Virus record (IMG/VR): IMGVR_UViG_3300009497_000011
Coordinates: 1 to 42,895 of that record
Source: a virus
DNA: 42,895 nt
Direction: 5' to 3' (one strand)
Part shown: positions 30,885-38,569 of the stretch, piece by piece
How positions within the stretch are numbered: the stretch's first letter is position 1
Layout: every line of letters starts with the position of its first letter
The notes under the pieces: model-generated
Seen by the model: the letters and a program-made list of their open reading frames with translations, nothing else
What the model was told of the DNA's origin: nothing
The model's database searches: none
Made by a program: the position numbers and the translations under genes

Positions 30885-32682
30885 TTGGTTCCCACCAACC
30901 TCTTTCCCCACTTTAGGTACCACCCTCGCTATCGACGTGGAAACACGCGACCCTCATCTCAAGAAAACTGGTCCCAGTTTTAAACGAGGTGAAGGTGAAG
31001 TAATCGGCATAGCTCTAGCCGACAATACACAATCTATATACTTGCCGATTGCTCATAGCGGGGGTGGGAACCTATCCAAGAATCTAGTCATCAGCTATGT
31101 AAAAAGCGTAGTGGCATTAGCCAATGAGGTAATCATGGCTAACGCTCTCTATGACCTTGGATGGCTCGATACATTAGGAATCGAAATCAAATGTCCTGTA
31201 CGGGATATCCAAGTTGCTGAAGCACTACTCGATGAAGAACGCTACTCATATTCTCTTGATGCACTATCCCACGACTATCTCGGAAGAGGAAAAGATGAAG
31301 CAGGCTTACGCGCTGTTTCTGCTGCTTACTCCGTGGCAAACCCTAATTTCTGTCCAAAAGGAGATATGTGGAGACTACATTCAGGCTACGTCGGTAAATA
31401 TGGTGAAGCTGATGCTCGAAATACCTTCGACATATACACACTTCAACTGCCTAAACTGCATGCTGAGGATCTCACACGAGTCTGGGAGCTAGAATGCGAT
31501 GTAACCAAGGCTCTCCGCTACATGACTAAGATGGGAGTACCAGTGGACCAAGAAGCTGCTGAGAAACTTCGGGATGAAATGTGGGTAGAAGAGAAGCGAT
31601 TGACACAGCAATTCAAAGGTGTAGACATCTGGTCCACTGACCAACTAGCTCATCATTTAATCAAAAATGGAATTTCAGTACCTAGAACCGAAAAAGGAAA
31701 CTATTCAGTCACCAAAGACTTTCTCGTCAACTCCACCAACCCGCTCTGCCAAGAACTCAATAACCTTCGAGGACTTAACCGTCTACGAAAAGTATTTGTT
31801 GAGGACACTGCCCTTAAAGGAACGTATCAAGGTCGTATTCACTCAGATTTTCGGCAGACGGCGTCGGACGAGGGTGGGACTAGGTCAGGACGACTTAGTT
31901 CATCCAACCCCAACATGCAGCAAGTGCCTAAACGAAGTAGCTGGGGTAAACGAATCCGATCCCTGTACATTGCTGAGCCTGACACCCTCTGGTGCAAAGC
32001 GGACTACTCATCACAGGAACCTCGACTACAAGTCCACTACGCCAAGCTCCTCAATCTTCCAAAAGCTGATGAAGCTGCTGCGGCGTTTAGCAATGGAGTT
32101 AAGTTGTACACGTTCTTCGAAGAACTTACAGGACTACCATACGACACTTGCAAGATGCTATGCTTGGGAATCGGATACGGAATGGGCAAAGCCAAGATGT
32201 CCGAAACCCTCGGAGTCTCAATCGAAGAATGTGAAAACATCCTAGACCGATTCAACACCCACGCACCATTCCTCCGTCTGCTCTTTGATCGGACGATGAA
32301 CATGGCGAGCGAACGAGGAACCATCCGAACCATCCTTGGTCGGGTAGCTCACTTTAACCAATGGACTACTGGCTTCGGTAGTCCCGTTTACAAAACAAAG
32401 AAGGAAGCGGTAGCGGCAGGCGACGGACGTCACCCAAGCCGAGCATTCACTTCTAAAGCCCTTAACAGATTGATTCAGGGGTCGGCAGCCGACCAGTCGA
32501 AACTCGCTCTTGTAGAGTGTTATAAGGCTGGATTTGACATTAGGTTGCCTGTCCATGATGAAATTTGCTGCATGGTTTCCAATGAAGCCGAAGGTAAACG
32601 TGTTGGTGAGATCATGGAAAACGTAATTAATCTCAGCGTACCTTCCGTTGTTGACCTTGACATTGGTCCTTCTTGGTGTTGA
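30844..32682 (+). CDS. DNA polymerase, family A with 3'-5' exonuclease (612 aa)
   Basis: The exonuclease motif I is AIDVETRD (Asp31, Glu33). The ANALYDLGWLD and YGEADARNT segments give motifs II and III. Polymerase motif A is ADYSSQEPRL (Asp387), motif B is RAFTSKALNRLIQGSAADQ, and motif C is VHDEICC (Asp572, Glu573). In the O-helix the residue equivalent to E. coli F762 is Leu441 (KMLCLGIGYG). I use ATG 30844; the longer frame needs GTG at 30793. It is the replicative enzyme. The last 111 bases have a diverged copy at 33229-33339 beyond the HNH gene. Confidence 0.95.
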   Translation: MTKLQEPLFLPKISWFPPTSFPTLGTTLAIDVETRDPHLKKTGPSFKRGEGEVIGIALADNTQSIYLPIAHSGGGNLSKNLVISYVKSVVALANEVIMANALYDLGWLDTLGIEIKCPVRDIQVAEALLDEERYSYSLDALSHDYLGRGKDEAGLRAVSAAYSVANPNFCPKGDMWRLHSGYVGKYGEADARNTFDIYTLQLPKLHAEDLTRVWELECDVTKALRYMTKMGVPVDQEAAEKLRDEMWVEEKRLTQQFKGVDIWSTDQLAHHLIKNGISVPRTEKGNYSVTKDFLVNSTNPLCQELNNLRGLNRLRKVFVEDTALKGTYQGRIHSDFRQTASDEGGTRSGRLSSSNPNMQQVPKRSSWGKRIRSLYIAEPDTLWCKADYSSQEPRLQVHYAKLLNLPKADEAAAAFSNGVKLYTFFEELTGLPYDTCKMLCLGIGYGMGKAKMSETLGVSIEECENILDRFNTHAPFLRLLFDRTMNMASERGTIRTILGRVAHFNQWTTGFGSPVYKTKKEAVAAGDGRHPSRAFTSKALNRLIQGSAADQSKLALVECYKAGFDIRLPVHDEICCMVSNEAEGKRVGEIMENVINLSVPSVVDLDIGPSWC

Positions 32683-32690
32683 CTTGAGTC

Positions 32691-33224
32691 ATGTACAATG
32701 AAACCATATACTTTCAAGGTAATCATGAACAACCTTTAATCATATATAGTGACGGTCGAGTATACCGACCTGACTATATATCTAAGTGTGGTCGGCTAGT
32801 TAAGGGACGATTTATTTCCTTTAATGGGAGACAACAACAAAGACCTGTGTGTGTCGGTACGGTGTACAACCGTACCACACTTCACCACAGGCTAATCGCC
32901 CAAGCTTTCTTACCTGAATACAAACCCAACCTACACGTTGATCATATTGACGGTAATCCAGAAAACAACTGCCCAAGTAACCTACGTATGGTCACACAGG
33001 CGTTCAATAACCGAGCACATAAAGAACCCTACAGAAAAGGAAAAACTACATCAAAATACAGAGGCGTTTCTTGGATGAAGAGCAGAGGTAAATGGCGAGC
33101 CGCCATAACCCACCAATATAAACAAATTCATATCGGACTATTCGATTCTGAAGAAGCCGCCAAATTAGCGTACAACGAAAAAGTAAAAGAACTCAAGCTT
33201 CCCAGAGAAGCACTAAACAATTAA
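32691..33224 (+). CDS. HNH homing endonuclease with AP2 DNA-binding domain (177 aa)
   Basis: Residues about 1-60 resemble the NUMOD4-like lead-in (IYSDGRVYRP...). The HNH core is LHHRLIAQAF..., HVDHIDGNP (83-90) and NNCPSNLRMVT (92-102). An AP2 domain follows at about 121-165 (SKYRGVSW, GKWRAAI, HIGLFDSEEAAKLAY). This is the usual build of free-standing phage homing endonucleases. It lies eight bases after the polymerase stop and is flanked by two copies of the polymerase 3' end, so it seems to have entered the polymerase gene end by homing. Confidence 0.92.
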   Translation: MYNETIYFQGNHEQPLIIYSDGRVYRPDYISKCGRLVKGRFISFNGRQQQRPVCVGTVYNRTTLHHRLIAQAFLPEYKPNLHVDHIDGNPENNCPSNLRMVTQAFNNRAHKEPYRKGKTTSKYRGVSWMKSRGKWRAAITHQYKQIHIGLFDSEEAAKLAYNEKVKELKLPREALNN

Positions 33225-33228
33225 CGCT

Positions 33229-33339
33229 ATGGTCTCTACAGAATCCGAAGCAAAAAAGCTTGCAGAGATCATGGAAAACGTAATTCATCTCAACGTACCT
33301 ACCATTGCTGACCTTGATGTTGGTAAAAGTTGGTGCTAA
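33229..33339 (+). pseudogene. Duplicated DNA polymerase 3' end (36 codons)
   Basis: This 111-base frame encodes MVSTESEAKKLAEIMENV then IHLNVPTIADLDVGKSWC. It aligns without gaps to the last 36 codons of the polymerase (MVSNEAEGKRVGEIMENV then INLSVPSVVDLDIGPSWC) at 32572-32682. By my count 84 of 111 bases match. It retains an ATG and a stop and sits four bases after the HNH stop. Either this is the original polymerase end, displaced by a co-inserted copy, or it came with the endonuclease. It might still be translated as a short peptide. Confidence 0.9.
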
Positions 33340-33354
33340 CCCAAACAACCACCT

Positions 33355-33858
33355 ATGACAGACACATTAGACACTATACTTGAACTGGGCGACCGCCTCC
33401 AAGCCCTGAAACAAAGGCTTCAGGAGGAAGAGGAGACAGTTTCAGAGACCAAAAACCAGATCCGACAACTTGAAGAAATCGACATCCCTCAGCTGATGGA
33501 TGAGCGTAATTTAGAAGAACTTCGGTTAAGCAGCGGTAAGAAAATCAAAGTTAAAGACTTTGTCCAAACCCGACTGAAAGACGCCAAAACCGCCATCCAA
33601 TGGCTCCGAGATACCCACAACGATGGTATCATTAAGAATGAGATCAAAGTTTTGCTAGATCGAGGACAGGACGATCGAGCTGAGATGATCAAAGAAGACC
33701 TCAAGACACGAGGTGTTACCTTTGACCACAGTCAGACAGTCCACCATTCAACACTCAAAGCCTTCGTAACAGAAGCATTGAGTGACCCAAAACTTAGAGA
33801 CCAGCTTCCACGAGAAGCCTTCGGTGTCTACGAGTCACGCAAAGTGACATTTAAATAA
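33355..33858 (+). CDS. Coiled-coil protein between polymerase and SSB-like genes (167 aa)
   Basis: Residues 5-60 form a strong coiled coil (LGDRLQALKQRLQEEEETVSETKNQIRQLEE). The C-terminal half is mixed (LKDAKTAIQWLRDTHNDG, LLDRGQDDRAEMIKEDLKTRGV) with a final YESRKVTFK. Similar proteins lie between polymerase and SSB genes in other short-tailed phages, so a replication accessory role is likely. No enzymatic motif. The start ATG is 15 bases after the duplicated polymerase end. Confidence 0.7.
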   Translation: MTDTLDTILELGDRLQALKQRLQEEEETVSETKNQIRQLEEIDIPQLMDERNLEELRLSSGKKIKVKDFVQTRLKDAKTAIQWLRDTHNDGIIKNEIKVLLDRGQDDRAEMIKEDLKTRGVTFDHSQTVHHSTLKAFVTEALSDPKLRDQLPREAFGVYESRKVTFK

Positions 33859-33932
33859 TCTCTCCTACAAGTAGCTGGAGTAAAAGAGCTACCCTAATCA
33901 TAGAAATATAGAACCAAACGAAATAAATAAAT

Positions 33933-34679
33933 ATGGCATACGACCCAACTAAACACGAAGGCACTGGTCTTGACGAACTAGAGCAATCATCCAAAATGCC
34001 TCTGCTGAATCTGATTCAGCAGATGTCACCACAAATCAACCCACAGAAGGATCAGTACATCGAGGGATCCAAGGCTGGAGATATCTTCTTCGCCCCGACT
34101 TCCGAAGTACTGGAGCAACCAATTGAGTTCCTTCCTGTCGCTCTCAAGACAGTTTACGTAGAATGGAAACCAATGGATCAAGGTGGCGGCATCGTCAATG
34201 TTCACGGTTTGGACATTCGCGGACGTGCGGATCTCGGCTACAAGCAGGGTGTCCGTACCAAGTACGACGAGTGGCTTGGTGATAACGAGCTCAAGAAGAC
34301 GACCTATGTCATGGGTCTCATCGAGCTCGAAGGTGAGCAGACAGATTGCATGCTGGCACTCACGTCCACTGGACAGCGTGTCGCTCGCAAGCTTCAGGAC
34401 GACATCAACAAGTTCCGTTACGCTGGTGACTTGAAGATGGTCAAGCCTGCTGTATTCGCACGAGCCTTCAAGCTCAAGTCCGAATACGCCGAGAACGCTA
34501 AGGGCGACGGCTTCTTCACTTGGAAACTCACAGAACCACGCGTTCTCGACTTCAAGAAAGATGAAGCTCTTCTCGACTTGGCTGTTTCCAAGAATACGGA
34601 TGCGCAGGCAGCTCTGCCCAGCCCGTCTCCTGTAAATGCCACTCCGTTGATTGAGTCATCGGACGGCGACATCTTCTAA
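33933..34679 (+). CDS. Single-stranded DNA-binding-like protein (248 aa)
   Basis: The body is beta-rich with a structured N-terminus (MSPQINPQKDQYIEGSKAGDIFF). The C-terminus is a Ser/Pro-rich linker ending in IESSDGDIF, which resembles the acidic C-terminal tip of SSB proteins (DDDIPF) used to recruit partners. It follows the polymerase group and precedes the primase unit. Codons here are rich in C- and G-ending triplets (CTCAAG, GACGAC), suggesting high expression. I infer ssDNA binding; the fold is not proven by motif. Confidence 0.6.
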   Translation: MAYDPTKHEGTGLDELEQSSKMPLLNLIQQMSPQINPQKDQYIEGSKAGDIFFAPTSEVLEQPIEFLPVALKTVYVEWKPMDQGGGIVNVHGLDIRGRADLGYKQGVRTKYDEWLGDNELKKTTYVMGLIELEGEQTDCMLALTSTGQRVARKLQDDINKFRYAGDLKMVKPAVFARAFKLKSEYAENAKGDGFFTWKLTEPRVLDFKKDEALLDLAVSKNTDAQAALPSPSPVNATPLIESSDGDIF

Positions 34680-34885
34680 CCCAATCCGTGCAATGTTGGT
34701 CCGTGTTGCACTTCAAACAGTCAACGGACCCCACTTTTTTACTTTAGTAGTCTCTATCCTACTAAAAATGAGTAAGTCGTGAGTGCTCACAGGGAAACAT
34801 CACTTCGATCGTTCATTGCCGTTGCCGTCAGCCAGCCACCCAACCACGTCGCTGACACTCTTTTTAATTTAATGCACATATACCT
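34680..34885 (+). other. Intergenic region before the primase unit
   Basis: About 206 bases with no gene. It holds a terminator and a second hairpin (TTTAGTAG 34743-34750 with CTACTAAA 34759-34766). The rest is unremarkable, and no firm promoter was found, although one is expected for the primase operon. Confidence 0.6.
34698..34740 (+). terminator. Terminator after the SSB-like gene
   Basis: GGTCCGT (34698-34704) pairs with ACGGACC (34724-34730) around a 19-base loop, followed by CCACTTTTTTAC. The T run makes a rho-independent terminator likely. Confidence 0.7.
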
Positions 34886-36433
34886 ATGACTGAATACACA
34901 ACAAAGGAACTGGCTAAAAAGTTCTTCGAAATCTTCTCATTCAACCCAAAGGGACACGGAACCACTCGACTCCTTGCCAACCAATTTACACCAGAAGGTA
35001 AGCAGAAGAGTGAATCGTGGTGGGTACACAAGCCTACTACAACACAGCTCTGGGAGCAGCACATTTCAGGTAACTACAGTATTGGACAGGTTCCAGTGAA
35101 CTACGAAGGTATGCTCCAATGGGCAGCTTTCGATGTAGACCTATATAAGAATAAGATCCCATTCGATGAGATCATCTCGATCATCAACACAATGGACTGG
35201 CCGTTCATTCTGCTGCGATCCAAATCAGGAGGAGCCCACGCATATGTGTTCTTCACCGAAGAGACCGCAGCTGCTCCAGTGATCCAAAAGATGCAGGACT
35301 TTACTGCGTTCTTCGGATTCGCAGGAGCCGAGGTATTCCCCAAACAAGGGTTCATTGGAACTGGTAATGACGCAGTGGACTTCGGTAACTGGCTCAATAT
35401 GCCCTACGATGGCCCTCAGAGCCTCAGATACGCTCTTAAAGGTGAAAGTGAAGGGTACACCCCTTCAGAGTTCTGCGACCTCGTAGAGAGCAAGAGAATC
35501 GATCCTAGCGAATTCCACAATCTTACACTACCTGCTTCAGAAGAAGAACCTTTCCCTGATGGTCCGCCGTGCTTGAATCGTATCTTCACAGAAAACCTAA
35601 ACGGAGAAGGTCACCGAGACACGTCTCTGTTTAATCTAGCTATCTACCACGCCCGTAAGGACAAGGAGAATATGAGCCCAGTGGAAGCATGGAACAAGAA
35701 GTTCTCCGAGCCACTACCTGACCGTGTAGTACGTACCAAGATTAAGAGTGCATCAGGCAAAGAGTACCGCTACCAGTGCGGAAACGACTGCTTGAAGCGG
35801 TACTGCAAAGCTTCGGTATGTAAGACCCGTGAGTTCGGTATCGACAGCGAGGACTTGGATCCAACAAACCAGTCTCTCATCCAGCTCCGCACAGATCCTG
35901 AACTATGGTACTTCACTCACAGCAATGTACAGGTGTGCGTGGAACGTAAGGAACTATGGAACTACGAGTTTCTTCGTCAGGCATTTATGGCTGCTGGTCG
36001 GATCATGCTCCCACCACGAAAGCAGGAAGATTGGTTGGGGTTACTGACCAGTTACTTAAATACCTGCACAGTTGTGGACGTACCACCTGAAGCTACAGGT
36101 GCTGGACAGTTGATTGAATACATTCAGGAGTGGAGCAAGCTTGCTACTGATGATCTCGATCTACTCAACAACGGACGTCCTGCGTTCGACCGACATGGGA
36201 ACCTTGTATTCCGAATGTCCGACCTGAAAGAGCACCTACGATTGAAGCAATTCCGAGCACTACCCGACAATAAAATTGTCGAAGTACTTCAGGGAGCTTT
36301 GCTTCGAGGTAAAGAACGACGTATCTCCAACGGCAAATCAACACCACGATGCTTCTGCATCCCTGCCGAACAGCTGGGAACACCAGCCGAAATGAACATT
36401 AAAACACCAGAAACCACACCAGAGCCATTCTAA
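34886..36433 (+). CDS. Archaeo-eukaryotic-type primase (TOTE-like AEP), 515 aa
   Basis: The catalytic pattern of the AEP superfamily is visible: AAFDVDLY with Asp83 and Asp85, then RSKSGGAHAYVFF with His118, then GNWLNMPYDGP near 166-176. A PPCLNRI segment at about 227-233 with GHRDTSLFNLAIY follows, like PriCT-type helical modules, then a cysteine group C298, C302, C307, C312 fit for zinc. It should make primers for the family A polymerase. It replaces the T7 gp4-type primase-helicase, which is absent, and leads an operon with two helicases. Confidence 0.85.
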   Translation: MTEYTTKELAKKFFEIFSFNPKGHGTTRLLANQFTPEGKQKSESWWVHKPTTTQLWEQHISGNYSIGQVPVNYEGMLQWAAFDVDLYKNKIPFDEIISIINTMDWPFILLRSKSGGAHAYVFFTEETAAAPVIQKMQDFTAFFGFAGAEVFPKQGFIGTGNDAVDFGNWLNMPYDGPQSLRYALKGESEGYTPSEFCDLVESKRIDPSEFHNLTLPASEEEPFPDGPPCLNRIFTENLNGEGHRDTSLFNLAIYHARKDKENMSPVEAWNKKFSEPLPDRVVRTKIKSASGKEYRYQCGNDCLKRYCKASVCKTREFGIDSEDLDPTNQSLIQLRTDPELWYFTHSNVQVCVERKELWNYEFLRQAFMAAGRIMLPPRKQEDWLGLLTSYLNTCTVVDVPPEATGAGQLIEYIQEWSKLATDDLDLLNNGRPAFDRHGNLVFRMSDLKEHLRLKQFRALPDNKIVEVLQGALLRGKERRISNGKSTPRCFCIPAEQLGTPAEMNIKTPETTPEPF

Positions 36434-36435
36434 TT

Positions 36436-36642
36436 ATGACCAAAGACAAATCATACATCATAGCATCAAGCCACTTCCTGACTAACGAACTTCCAAAAAA
36501 CTGGTCAGAGTTATCAGATGGTGACCTCGATATCTTTATCGACAAAAACCGCTGGGCTCCGTTCGAAGACAAATCTACCTCCTTTATCTGGGAGTGCATT
36601 GAGGTACTCGCACGAGACTTCCAATTCGCCGAATACATTTAA
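36436..36642 (+). CDS. Small protein between primase and helicase (68 aa)
   Basis: MTKDKSYIIASSHFLTNELPKNWSELSDGDLDIFIDKNRWAPFEDKSTSFI: an acidic protein with a C-terminal helix (WECIEVLARDFQFAEYI). Tightly packed, two bases from both neighbours. Likely an accessory factor; no family recognised. Confidence 0.7.
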   Translation: MTKDKSYIIASSHFLTNELPKNWSELSDGDLDIFIDKNRWAPFEDKSTSFIWECIEVLARDFQFAEYI

Positions 36643-36644
36643 AT

Positions 36645-38159
36645 ATGAATAAACCAACCATCTATGTAGCATCCGCAGGGACAGGTAAAACTACCGCCCT
36701 GATGGATGAGCTCAACCACGCGCTCAAAGAGACCACACCAGACACAATTATCTTCACTACCTTCACTACAGCAGGAGCCCATGAAGCCGCTTCCCGTGCC
36801 CGTGAGAAGTTTCCAAAGTACACAGACCATCAGTTCCGTTACTTTCGAACACTGCACTCTCTGGCGTACCGTAGCATCCCGCAGAAGAAGATGATGACCT
36901 ACGCCCTTTATTCTGAACTGGGTAAAGAGCTGGGTATGAACATCAACTCCATGAGGGCAATCTCATCCAAAGGTAGCGCAGCACCACCAAACAACAGTGA
37001 TCGTCTGCTTCAACTTAATGGACATATGAGATCCCGACGCTGGACGGCTGAAGAAGCAGCGAAGTATCAGGAAGAAAGTACGTTCTCCATTAAAGAGATT
37101 AAAGACTTTGATGAAGCCTACAGATCGTTTCGAAAGAAACATGGGGTGTATGACTTCACCGACCAGCTGGAAGTCTTCCTAGACGTTCTGGATGACTGGG
37201 AAGTACGGATCACTCACCTATTTGTAGATGAGTGTCAGGATCTCTCCACATTACAGTGGGACATTGTTCGGAAACTCCAAAGCAAAGCACAAAAGACTAT
37301 TATCGCTGGAGATGACAAGCAGTCCATTTACGGATTCAGTGGAGGTGACCCGAAGCAGTTGATCGACTTAGAAGGTGACCGTAAAGTCCTGAAGCAGTCC
37401 TACCGACTACCTGAGAATCTGCTCGCATATGCAGAGACTATCGCAGATCGGATCTCAGACAAACAGGAGTACTCAGTAACTCCCGCAGATAAAGGAGGTC
37501 TTATCGAATATGTCGGAGAGATTACCGAGCTTGCGGATCAACTAAAAGAGGGTACATGGTTCTTCCTAGCACGAAACAGGAAGTACCTACCTTACTTCGA
37601 GCACCAGTTAAACAAATTGGGGCTCGTCTATGAGTCAGATACAGGTAACGGAGCTTTCTCTCCCATCTTAATAGAATCCGTCATAGCATGGACAGATATG
37701 AGAGAAGGTTTCACTATCTCCTCTCGAGTGGTCAAACACATCTATAAGAACTACCTGAAAGGAAAAGCGGTTGCACACGGCTTCAAAAAGGTAGTAGCCA
37801 GCCTAGATGATGACACATACCTAGATGGAGACACCTTACAGTCCGAATACGGGCTTGTAAACTTCAATCCATGGTATGAGACCTTCAGCATCCCCAAATC
37901 CATTGTAGCTCCTCTCAGGAAGCTAGAAGAAACGGGAAGCCTTAACACGAGTACTAAAATCAGAGTAGCTACCATACACAGTGTGAAAGGGAAGGAAGCG
38001 GACAACGTAGTTTTACTACCTGACATGACTACCCTAACACACAGGACCTACCTAAAAGATCCAGATTCGGAACACAGAGTGTTCTATGTGGGTGCCACTA
38101 GAGCAAAACAACAGCTCTTCCTACACAAGCCAATGACAGACTACTACTACAACTTGTAA
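36645..38159 (+). CDS. UvrD/Rep-like superfamily 1 DNA helicase (504 aa)
   Basis: The canonical SF1A motifs are present in order: Walker A SAGTGKTT (residues 10-17), VDECQDLS with Asp195-Glu196, GDDKQSIYGFSGGDP, QSYRLPENL, TIHSVKGKEADNV and FYVGATRAK. At 504 aa it is shorter than cellular UvrD (about 720 aa) and has lost much of subdomain 2B. It probably unwinds DNA at the phage fork or in recombination, with the primase encoded upstream. The palindromic element B follows directly after its stop. Confidence 0.93.
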   Translation: MNKPTIYVASAGTGKTTALMDELNHALKETTPDTIIFTTFTTAGAHEAASRAREKFPKYTDHQFRYFRTLHSLAYRSIPQKKMMTYALYSELGKELGMNINSMRAISSKGSAAPPNNSDRLLQLNGHMRSRRWTAEEAAKYQEESTFSIKEIKDFDEAYRSFRKKHGVYDFTDQLEVFLDVLDDWEVRITHLFVDECQDLSTLQWDIVRKLQSKAQKTIIAGDDKQSIYGFSGGDPKQLIDLEGDRKVLKQSYRLPENLLAYAETIADRISDKQEYSVTPADKGGLIEYVGEITELADQLKEGTWFFLARNRKYLPYFEHQLNKLGLVYESDTGNGAFSPILIESVIAWTDMREGFTISSRVVKHIYKNYLKGKAVAHGFKKVVASLDDDTYLDGDTLQSEYGLVNFNPWYETFSIPKSIVAPLRKLEETGSLNTSTKIRVATIHSVKGKEADNVVLLPDMTTLTHRTYLKDPDSEHRVFYVGATRAKQQLFLHKPMTDYYYNL

Positions 38160-38160
38160 A

Positions 38161-38388
38161 CTTACCAAATTTACCAAGCCATTTCCAGCACTTCGATTAA
38201 ATAAATTATACATATATAATACCAACTACTTACGAAACTTTTACCACATTACCATACCACTGGCTTGAGATTTTATATCTCTTCTTTATTTTTAGAGTGG
38301 TAAGTGGTAAACTTTCGTAAGTAGTTGGTAACTTATTAGTATAGTTTTAAAAATTAGCTGTGGTAAGCACTGGTAAGGTTACCAAGCC
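38161..38388. repeat. TTACCA-rich palindromic element, copy B
   Basis: This non-coding block has a perfect 18-bp inverted repeat, TACCAACTACTTACGAAA at 38220-38237 and its complement at 38313-38330, inside a wider imperfect palindrome. At least ten TTACCA or TGGTAA hexamers occur, including TGGTAA-GG-TTACCA at 38371-38384. The centre is AT-rich. Blocks and their order match copy A at 21181-21420. It starts one base after the helicase stop and ends 11 bases before the next ATG, so it is the whole gap. It may be an origin, a promoter-operator region or a structured RNA. Confidence 0.85.
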
Positions 38389-38398
38389 ACCAACCAAT

Positions 38399-38569
38399 AT
38401 GACAAAACAAGACCATCGACTGATCGCACACCTGCTTGCAAAAGTGATAAGGGAAGTCAAAATCGACCAAATTGATGCTACCCTTTTGGTAGCATCTGAC
38501 TTTCTCCTGTCTAGAGACTCCACATTTGACCGAGATAAGTTCGCTAACCAAGTACTACGAAACCTATGA
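38399..38569 (+). CDS. Small protein before the SNF2-like helicase (56 aa)
   Basis: MTKQDHRLIAHLLAKVIREVKIDQIDATLLVASDFLLSRDSTFDRDKF..QVLRNL: helical, charged, ending in ATGA overlap with the helicase gene. The ATG follows element B directly, so its ribosome access could be controlled by that palindrome. Family unknown. Confidence 0.7.
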   Translation: MTKQDHRLIAHLLAKVIREVKIDQIDATLLVASDFLLSRDSTFDRDKFANQVLRNL

